A DNA stretch of 64,000 nt. Origin: Breviolum minutum Mf 1.05b.01. Its lineage: Eukaryota > Sar > Dinophyceae > Suessiales > Symbiodiniaceae. Every line of letters begins with the position of its first letter. The first letter of the stretch is position 1. Location: positions 7,501-71,500 of the forward strand of contig DF240876.1 of assembly GCA_000507305.1 (NCBI GenBank), written 5' to 3'. The position numbers and the translations under genes were made by a program. Shown here one piece after another: positions 15,301 to 26,600 of this stretch. The notes under the pieces were generated by a model. The model did no database searches. It was not told where the DNA came from and was given only the letters and a program-made list of their open reading frames with translations.

Positions 15301-18300
15301 TTTCTTTACATCTTTTTGTCTAGCCTCATATTCTACCACAAAACCTGTGGTTTCTTTATGGTGTGACAATCTAACAGGTGGACCATTTGGTGAGGGAATA
15401 GACTTCAACATTTTCATGGCTGGTCAACCTACCCCCATGTGAGGTACCCCCATGAGAAATAAAGCCTCAACAAGGCCTTGACAAGGGAACAACTATGGTT
15501 AATAACCCCTTGTAAAGGCTGTATTTGTCATGGGGGTACCTTACATGGGGGTAGGCTGACTGGCCATGACATTTGCTTAAAGATATTTCTTTCCCTTACC
15601 CGGTATAGATGATTCACACACTCACCAGTCTTATGTTCAAGTTGAAGGTATGTTGAAGGTCACCTCAGGTGAGCTTCAGTGTTGGTGCTTCATTCAGAAT
15701 GTGTTCCATGTTTGGGAATCAACCCAAATTCCTGTTTTTCTCTCCTAACCTTGGGTTTCCAATTGGAGAAATTGGAGAAATAGATGATTTGAAAGGATTT
15801 TTTTTTATTCACCCTACCTTTACACCAAACGAAGAAATAATTCCAATTGAAGACTTCGAAACTTTAATTTTCATGCCGGAGTTGAAAATTTGTTCCAAAA
15901 CGATGTCAAGGTTGCAGATATGTCCCCAAAAAATATATTCGGAAACAATCCGCCACAGATGGTACCAAGCTGGATCAAAATATTGGTGAAACCAGGGTTT
16001 GGCTTTGATTCGGGGCCAAATCTACAGGCCTGTAGCCCTGAATTTTGGGCTATTTGGCTACGTCCAGTCGGGGTTTTATTCGGACCGTTCCCACGTCTAG
16101 GCGTTGAGTCTCTTCCAACACTTCACCAATGCTGATCCCTTTTCTGAGGATTGTGCTGGGATAGGGGCATAGAAAAGGGGAATTTCCAGAGAGAAGAGTT
16201 GGGAAAGGTGGGCATTTTTTCAGCTGTTTTTTTGTTGGTTATTTCCAATTTTAGATTTGGATATCCCCCGAAGTTTAACAGTTCGCCCCTGAAAAAATGG
16301 TGGTTGAAACAACTAGTTTCCGGAATTGTTTTAGACATGAACCAAAATTTGGATACAAAGGCCTAACCTCTCAGATGAAGAGTGATTCTTCCAAAACACT
16401 ATGTGATGAATGTAATAATCATATATATATATATAAATACATACATATAAAATCATATAAACACTATGTTTTTACGTGAATTTAAACACTGAATTTCTTA
16501 CAAGCCGACCTCCATGACAATGCGAGGATGTGGCGTCGTTGGAACTTAGGATGCCCAGCGACTAGTCGCCTCAAAGATCCCTCCTTTTTGTCGAGGTTCC
16601 AAGAGATTTTCAGTAAGAAGTGTGGCAGTGTTTTCCGAAGCAAAAAACAAAAGATGAAATGCATTCATAGAAATTCCAACCATACAAAAACTATACAGAA
16701 ACTATTTTCCGATATACTTATAATACACTCTTTCTGGATTCTGGTCCAGTGATTTTTGAAGCCCATTAATCCTAAGTTTTGTTTCCAACATCCTTGGTAG
16801 TTTCACCACGGAGCGCCAGGATGAACCCGTTGCCACGCGAGGGGCCAAAGAGAGATCCGTTGTCGACTCATTGAAGGGTTTTTTATTCGCATGCCACTGA
16901 AGAACAGGAATGGCCGAGGATGGAAATGAGCCTTGTACTTGTTCCATGATTTTAAATATTGTGTATTTGCATGGGTTGATCTATGGTTTTTAACGGCCAA
17001 CTCACAAACACTGTGTTTATATATGGCCAACAATATGAATATGATTTGTCTGCATGTATGGATTTTGATCTTCCTTTTAAAAAGGACCTGCAAGTTTTGC
17101 CAAAGGGACCGTTTAAACACATGTCGCTAGTTTTTGAGGATGTCGGTGGCAAATTGGTATTTAAAGACTTTCTAGGTGGTGGTTTCAAATATTTTTTATT
17201 TTCACCCCTATTTGGGGAAGATTCCCAATTTGACTAATATTTTTCAAAGGGGTTGAAACCACCAACTAGCTTTGACTTGTTTAATCCTTCAGGACCATTG
17301 CGCATTTGCTATTGTAGTGTTCTATTGAGGATTTTTGGTGTCCAGCTTGCGACTGACAACTTCAATCATGCAATTTGGAGAGGTGGTACACATGGTGACC
17401 TTGTGTTATGGGGTCAAACAAGATGCAAGATGAGCATTTAGGAATGTACCATCCTTTCAATCGCTACATAGACAGATCCACTATGCCCTTGTTCTGTCTC
17501 TTCAGCTGTTCGAATGCCCACAGAACCCATCATCTTAAAATTTGGTTGGGACCATATTTCCTTCCGTGTGGTTCGCATCCAGTGTTTTCATAACCCTAAG
17601 CCCAACGCTAAACAAAGCTGCGACATGTTGAATTTATGGAAGGGTGAGTATAGTCGACAAACTGGACTTTAAAACAAAAACAGCATCATGGGATACAAGT
17701 GATACAAGGGATACATTGCACATGTACCAATAAATACTAATACTGATACTACTGCTGATGGAAGAAATTCTGAACCCGTTGAGTTGTATAAAGCCTTGTG
17801 TATAATGGTAGATAACCTACCAACCTCCACAACAGTGCAGGAGTTCTGAACCATCAACAGTAGTATTGGAAGCTGTTGAAAGATCGTGACTCATTCCGAG
17901 GTTCAAAGATTTAAGTATCGATGAGGAGGACGGGAGACCCATCAGACCGTTGCAGGTGTTGCAAATGAGTTTTGTTCTTACAACTCACATTACAACTCAC
18001 AAGTTATTTTTCCTAATAATACCTTACCCCCTTGAAGAGCTTAAATTTAAGATGATGGGATTTATCAATCTGTTTCAAATGATATTGAAACCATGAGTTT
18101 CATGAATGCCATCACTCAGGCTTGGCTTTTTTTTTCTTATCCAAGTGGATCCCTCGATGTATTTGGTGAGGTGAAAATTCCAAAAACTAGGTGGGGTTTC
18201 GAATATTCTTTATTTCCACCTCTACCTGGGGAAATGATCCAATTTTACTAATATTTTTCAAATGGGTTGAAACCACCACCTAGAAAAATACGGCCCCCCC

Positions 18301-19164
18301 AAATTCCAACGGCTGGAACCTGAAAATGATGGTTTGAACTCCAAGTTCGGAATCTCCGAGATTCCAGGGACTGAAATTTTCAGGTGAACCATGTTGAATT
18401 TCATTGGTATATCGGTGTATAGTTGTTGTTTTTATGGGGCACCCTTCGGTGGTTCTTTTTTTTGAACATTTACACAGCAGCTGTGCTGATATGAAAAGAC
18501 ACTGTCGTTGATCTACAAAGGTTCAATTTGTGCAAAATAACATCGCATGAATGAACTACAATATTGAATCAACTATAGATGCTACAAGTAGGTTTTTTTA
18601 CTGTTGATGGAAGAGTTCTCCTGCACCAGATGTATCAAAGGTGCAGGATTTTTTTCCACCAAACCGTAAGACTCCAGATCTCCAGGTTGAATTAAAAAAA
18701 GAAATCCAGGACCAGCAGCTAATGTTTCCATGGCCAATTTTTGATTGTGTAGCAAGCGTCAGGAATGGAAATATGTCGTGGCCAGCAAGCAGCAGGTGTG
18801 GGCTCTCAAGGGATTTTTATTTTTTGTTGCGGCTTTCGAGATAAAGGATGTTGAGCCATCACCACTGGGAGATGAAGAAGGGAAAGTTGTGCTTCTCGCA
18901 CTTGGGAATGAGATATCAAGCCTCAGCCCGCCCTTGGGATGGTTCTGTCTCTGGTGAGATTAAGCCTATTTGAATCTATTTCATATCTATTGTTTGTCTA
19001 GATGCATTCTACACTGAGTTTTCAAGGGGCATTCGGATGGCAGGCTGAACTTGGCTGCTTATGTTTCGTATCCAATGAAGGTAGAACATGAAGGTAGCGC
19101 ATGGTGGCAAGCTGAGTGTGACTTTTTGAAGCAACTGAGTATGTTTAAATGTCAGGGTTACACC

Positions 19165-19246
<82 letters not shown>

Positions 19247-19341
19247 GTCATCGTCATCATCATCATCATCACCAGCATAACAATAATAATAATGATAATA
19301 ATAATAATGATAATAATGATAATGATAATAATGATAATGAT

Positions 19342-19373
<32 letters not shown>

Positions 19374-20585
19374 ATGTAGAAACAATGAAGCATCAAGTGC
19401 GTCCAGATTTCATTTAGTACACATTCACGGTTTGAAACATGTATACGTAGCTAGGGCAATTGTGGGTCACAAAAGCAAGGTGTGCTGCAGCTGCAAGTAC
19501 GATTTTTTGGAGTTGGGGGACTTCCTTAGGTCAAACAGTACTTTTCATGGTAGTTTTTTGCTCAGTCAGGGTGCCTCGTGACTCCTAACTTTTGCAAGTG
19601 CATTACTATGCAGCTTAATTTCACTACTCACCACGAGACAGGGTTTTCCCTTCCACCGGAACGCTGGAAAGATAGAGCTCGGATATATATGATATATATA
19701 TATATATACATATATATTTATATTTTATACACCCTATGTATATATATATATATATTTAAATACATATAAATATATATATACACATATTTTTATACACTTA
19801 TATATATATATATACGTACATATATGTGTATACTGGGTATATGAATAAAAATCTATCCAAACATTTTTGGCACCATTTTTTTTCGGCCGCTGGACTTCCA
19901 GGTCAAGGCCAACAACTCTTCGGCCATTCCTTTTTCATCAGCTCCCTCAGGCGGCTTGGCGTTTCGCCGCTGTCGATCACATGGGGAGACGTGAATCCCG
20001 TTTTAAGGGCAATGAAAGAAAGGGCCCCTGGTTGGTTACCCTATGGTAAACTAACATAGCAATGGAATATGCCCATGTTCAATAGGAAATACATCTTCCA
20101 AGGGTCCATTTTCCATTGCTATATTAGTTTACCAGAGTGTAGGTTGGTTAGGTGGGTGGAAATCCCAAAAATAGGGGGATTTTCCCCCAAAAAGGATGGC
20201 TTCTAATGAAAATAATGGAAAACCATATTAAAATGGATGATTTGGGGGGAAAACCCACCATTTAAGGAAACACCCAGGTTGTATAGGGATTATTACTACC
20301 CTTTGTTATAGGGTTTATTCTATCCCATTATAGAAATCCCTATTAACCAACCAGGATTCAATGGAAAGTAATATTTTTTTTTGTTTCTCGTGGCTCTTGA
20401 ATTGATGAATGTAATTCCCTAAGGATCCAGATATGTCCCTAAGAAAGGGATTTCCCTTATAATCCTGTGACATGGGGATGGGATTGAGACCATCAATCCT
20501 ACTGGATCGGGAGGGGTCCAGATTCTTAGGGATTGGACCCACCACCTGGGGAAATTGTTGTTTATATAAATAGTGTCATCATAAA

Positions 20586-20667
<82 letters not shown>

Positions 20668-23600
20668 CACAGGTTTTTTATGTTGATTTTATCTGGGGAG
20701 GTACTGTACCTTGGGGTTTGATTGGAAGGCCCAAAAAATATATCTCATAAGGGTTATCCTAATGGTCATAACAAGCATACCTTGGAATTCTAAGAATTCC
20801 TTTTGTTTTGTCCAGACTCATTAGACCCTTCAACTGGAGGCCGTTCCCCAAGCCATGCCACCAACACAACCAGCCCAGCATGCTGGAACATAGCCCATGG
20901 CTTACAATCAATATGCTTTCCAATCAAGGGTATTGGTTGGATACTATGCAAACATGTAAAAAATGGGGTTAGAGGTAAAGATGTCCAACCCAATGGTTTC
21001 TATGGTGTTTTTTTCTGGGGATTCCATCCAAATTGGTGCATGAAACCACCTCCAAAACACGACCAGCCCATGACAGGTAGCAGCGCGGGCTTGTATCATC
21101 GACAGATCAATGTCTCCCGGGCTGTGTTGAACCATATGAGCAATGAAGAAAGGGTCAACTGGTTGTTTAGCGTATATAGGGGATCAGATACTACCCAGTT
21201 GTGTGGGGATTATAGGAAACGATTATAAGGATCCCTAATTATTAAACAACCAGGATTCAATGGAAAGTAAGGCCGTTTTCTTTTTTTATGGCTCTTATCT
21301 CATTGGAAAGTTGAGTTCGGTTCTACTGAAACATTTGAGTGAAAGGAAGGGTACTTCTATATCCACTTGGAAAATCAGCATATCTTGCAGCTCTGGGATT
21401 CGGAATGCCCTTTCAGACAGGAAAGCTTGAGGCTTAGATTATTGAGTTGAAGGTGCTGCTATAGTCAAGCATGGTTTCATGAACAGCCGATAGAACAGGG
21501 TATCTACCTATATTGTTCAAGACACTCCAATCTATCAGCGGTAGCCCTCAGCCCCCTCCCATCACAAGAGGTTATGCAAAGTCAGTTACATAAGATGATC
21601 AGTAGGATCGTTGTGATTTTTTTGGTGATCCAATATACTTACATGGACGCTAGTTTGAATTGATAGTTTGAGTCAGACGTATACAAAAAAAACGCACCTA
21701 AACTTAAACACATTTAAGGTATTGTTCACATTGTCAAAAGCCAAGTTGTTTCAAAACCTCCCAAACATTCAAACATTTATTTCGTTGGTTCCTATGGTCA
21801 CTAAGTTTATATACCTCAAATTCGACCCTGACAGACTTCGGCGTGAAATCGGTCACAGGCGACCTCTCAGAATGGTTCACAACACTAGATCAGGACTATC
21901 AATGAACATGTTTGTTTCCAGGATCATCGATAGCATCTCCCACAACCATGGCAACATGTATACAATTTGAATATATGTATATTTATCATTATTTATCCAT
22001 ATATATTGAATATACTTTACAATTGGTATATGTAAGTGTCTTGGACTGCCACTTGAGTAATAGGATGCTACCCTGCACCTATGATTCCAGGACTAGAACG
22101 TTTTAATGACAATACAAACCAATGAAATCCTACATCATTTACATGGATGTTTCCGAAAATAGTGGTACCCCCCAATCATCAATTTTTATAGGGTTTTCCA
22201 TTACAAACCATCCATTTTGGGGTACCCCTATTGTTGGAAACACCTGTCCATTTCGATGGGGGACTCCTGAAAGAAAAGAGGTAGGTATAGTATAATAGTG
22301 TTTTTGTATATCTGTATATACACATCTTACATCAAACACACCTCCTGAGTTCGGGCCAAACTGTTTTGCGAAATGGCACCACTGTTGCCATTTCGCAAAA
22401 TCATAAGTTCCAAGGTCAATCAAGTGAGTGAACAACGCTCAGCCGCTCATCAGTCTGAGGAGTGTGAGGGGGGGTCAAAGTCGAGATCCTCAAGCGTTAT
22501 TTTTTTTGGGGAAACATGAACATGAACTTGTTGGTCCCTTGTACCGTTTTTTTTTGGCACACCAAAAAAAGACTTCGGACAATAAAAAACTGCCAGCAAA
22601 ATCTTGTTTCACCTTTGTGTTTAAAGAACAAAATCAGGTTTTTCGAACCAATTTGTTCCCACAAATCCAACCAAAAACCTTGGGAATCTACAGTAATTCC
22701 CACTGTTTTTTTTTTGGAAAAACCCTGCCTATTCGCCAACCTTAGCTCCCTCAACCTGCAGGAAGTACCTGAAACACCAGGTCGACCGGTGGCGGAAAAT
22801 TGATGGGAGGAGGTAGGTGTCATTAAGGTTTCCACCCCCAAAACGGGTTTCAACACCACCCCCTTGAGGAGATTTGGGTTGTTTAGGTGGTAAATGTAGG
22901 GAAATATACAACTAGGTGGTGGTTTCAGATATTTTTTATTTTCACCCATACCTGGGGAAATGAACCAATTTGACCAATATTTTTCAACTGGGTTGAAACC
23001 ACCAAACAGACAATATAATCCCTGGAATCTGTGAATGTCTGCCACGGCCATCTGCGCAAATTGCTCCAACTACTGGGGCAACTCGGTTGAGGATGAAAAA
23101 ACATCTTTGACCAAAGTAGGGGTGAGTAAGGGGAGCGCCTGATCTTTTTTCTAGGGAACATGAAGGAAGACAACTATTCTTCAATGTGCTACAGATTATG
23201 TTATCTCGCATTTACTGTAGAACATCTCCACCTCTTTTTTTTGCTTGCCTTTTGATGTCATGGCAAGATCATGTAATCATACCTATAGGTGACAGACATC
23301 TTCAAAGAATTAGCATTTTCTCACTTGAACATCCATCAACAACGCAAAAATCTGACAAGCTTTGAAGGATTTCTGCTCAATTTGTGCAGTATTTGCGTTG
23401 ATAATTCATCATGACCTTCCAGAAGCTGACAAAAAAAATCAATCAGGTTGGTCTTGGATCAGCCCACCACCCAGTAACATCCAGTAACTAATGATATTCC
23501 TATATGGGTGTATCCCAGTCTCAACATGGTAGTCAAATCAGAATCCGTTGCTCCAGTTGAAGGGTGGTATGACCAAGAATTTCAGATATATCTAGAATGG

Positions 23601-26600
23601 AGGTACTGAAGCTTATTTTCGGCTATCTTCGGGGGTCTTGTGTTTTCCTGTACATAAGCCGTATCCAGACAGGCTTTTACGGGTGAGGATTCCTCCATTT
23701 TAGGTACCCTGAAATGTTTGGTGACTTCTTTTTTGGTTTGATTTACCCATCTAAACTTGGCCTTGTTTTTGTTAGATTATTTTTCTATTGCACCATGCCC
23801 TTACCATCCATGTATGGTATATTTACCTACATTTGGTTGTTTTTAATGGTAAAATCTGGTAAATGTAGGTAAATATACCATACATGGATGATATGGGATG
23901 GGATTCATCACCATACAAATCCTAACACACCACCCAAAATGTGTTGGCAGGATTGACCTGCCTTCGTCAGGCACTACCACCTCCAGTGGATTTGGACCAC
24001 GAGACACCTCACGTTATCGAACCTCGCCGCGTGTCACTGGGATGTCAACCCGCTCCTCCAAGAGGACACCAGGGTTGAAAAATCGGTAAAAATCATGGGG
24101 GGGTTGAGGATTTGGGGAGGGGCTACTATATACAACAGTCTCTGAACTTCTCTCAAACCTTGATTTTGTAGAGCTTCTAAAAGTTTGTTTGACCAAGTAG
24201 ATATAATATGATATAATTCCCTTGATGTTTTGAGGTGTTGTTCTTTTAAGTGCAGAATCCTCTTCATTGTGACTAGTACTAGCCAACATGTCAAGTTGTT
24301 TTTTTGCAAGGGACACCTACGTCAAGACAAGAGACATCATTTTCTTTGGTATAGGGAGTTGTTTTTTCCAAGCTTTCCCGTGTTTACAGATCAACAACCC
24401 CTGCAAAAAACACTGGGGAAAAAACAGAAACATGGCTTGGTCGTTGGTCGTGTTTTCAACTTCCAGATTTCTTCAGTTAAGTATGGCTCCCCAATACGTT
24501 TGACCTTGATGAGGTTTTTGTTGGGATGGGATTTACAAGGTGATTAAATCACCCAAAGAATGGTATCGCTACACCAACCAAAAAGGCACGCCAACGGACA
24601 ACGGCGCATCCCGCCATGTAACCTTCACTATTGGGATCCTGGGATTTCTGTTGTGATTTTTGGGATCACCAAACTTTTGAGGTTGGACCGACGATCCAAA
24701 AAACAAATCGCCACGTTTAATCCCCCACCTTCTCGCGTAGTAAAATTGGGGTGTTCGCCCATCTATACTATTGATTTTCATTGATGTGTATATTCATGTC
24801 TTTATGAACCACCAGGAATCACCGGCATTTTTCTGTGATTTTGAGTCACATACTTTTCAGCTTCACCCTTTTGGGAGGCATCTCAAGATGCTATTGGATG
24901 AATAAAGTCTGGCCAAGCAGTTGACATTGCAACTATCCTACATACATTTTATTAACCATGTCGTTTAAGTCTTACTCTCCCTGAAACAGACAGCATAGGT
25001 GCTGAAAATAGGCATTCCCAGACTCAAAGTTGGAAAGTTCATCTTCCAGCCATCAATTTTTAGGGGCTATAGTTTTTGGGAGGGTAAGTATCAGGTAATC
25101 CCATCGGGTGACTTCTTCAGATGACTTGTCCGTCCAACAACATCGGTCTAGAAATGAAAAAAGGACTCCGCCATGGCGACAACCTCAGAAACCCTGGGTC
25201 CGGGCAGCTCAGAAAAAGCACCTAAGGGGTTTCTCTGGGCTAATTTGTTGAGTAAGGGAATCCCCCCCCAGAATGCCCAGATTTCTCTAAGAAACCTTGG
25301 ATACTGTTGATTCCTTCAGAAATTGTGCCACCCCATTGGGATGTATAAACGTAAAAATAACCCTGGGCAGTTGGAGAAACTACCGTTACGAACTATAGTG
25401 TTGCTGGTTTTCTGAAGCATCAACATTGATAGAGTGGAGCATCCGGTATGCAGATTCCCACAAGACCTGTACGACGGAATTTCTCCATGATTTCACATAT
25501 GCGCGGCCACAGAAAGCATGGGGCAGAGCACAAATACACAGAATTTGAGTGGATTTGTTCAACTGCGTGTGCCAATAAAACAGACATCAAATGAACACAT
25601 TTCTCCATTTTCTGCAGTGATCGGTTTTTGTCAGCATCCTAAAAAAGACTCCCCAACTGGATCATCCGACACAGTGACGAAGTGCAGGCTCCTTCCATGA
25701 TGGCTGGAAAGGGTTTGACATCTATTGAGGTCCAAATTGGATCCAAGTGAAAAGTGGGCATGTTTGGAAAAGGGAAAAGAAACATCCTGAAACTAACAGC
25801 GAGTCAAAAACCCATACAAATTGATGGGTGCCAAGATGAATTTCTTTTTGAGATGGCACATCCCAATGTACGTTTGGGGCGTTTGGATGATGTCCTAGTG
25901 GGCGAACAACTTGACATTTGAAACCGAACAACATCGGTCCAGATTCGCTTATATTATCGCTAACATTCCTCGCAACATGACGAATCTCTTTTTTGTGTTT
26001 CACTCTGGAAATCTGACTGAATGTTTTATTTATACAACTTTTCGTGAGAGGCACTTATTTTGAAGCATTGATGAGACAAAATGAGCCAAGTGTGAAATCG
26101 GTCTGAAAATGTCAGTTCAAACTATATAGATATCCTGCTACATGTCCTGAGAAGATATTGCTCCTCAGAACTAGCGGCTTGCCTCCGACAATCGGTAGCT
26201 GGGAGACAAGCCTAGCCTTTGGAAAATAGGCCTATTTTCACAAGCAAGCTGTTCATTCTAGGGATGCTTTTTCAGGTGGTGGTTTCAGATATGGTTTTAT
26301 GTTCATCACTTTTTTTGGGAAATGATCGAAGTCGACTCAATTTGAGCATATTATTTTCAAACGGTTTGAAAACAGCAACTAGTTTACACCCCTGAAAATT
26401 GACATGGAACCCCAAAATTAGTGATTTGTAGAATAGATGTTTCTCCTTTTCCAAGGGCTTTTTTTTTCCGGTTCCAGCCGTTAGTTTTCGGGGTTTTTGC
26501 ATCCTTTTACGTCCTCTGTTGCAAGAGGTAACTTGTTTACCCCGGGATGTCAAAACACACACACTGCATAAGGGTCACCAGGTCACCAACCCATTGCTGC

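Noticed and set aside
19009..19374. Poly-Met, poly-His and poly-Asp ORFs of 80-176 codons
   Set aside because: They are translations of the CAT/AAT microsatellite in different frames and strands.
21838..21905. Exon-like frame DFGVKSVTGDLSEW
   Set aside because: Fair acceptor, but no donor before the stop TGA gives a phase fitting the exons at 18795 and 22415; left out of the gene A model.
22497..23069. 190-codon minus-strand ORF, longest repeat-free ORF
   Set aside because: It runs through a family A element and intron sequence and opposite two well-supported + exons; composition is not coding-like.
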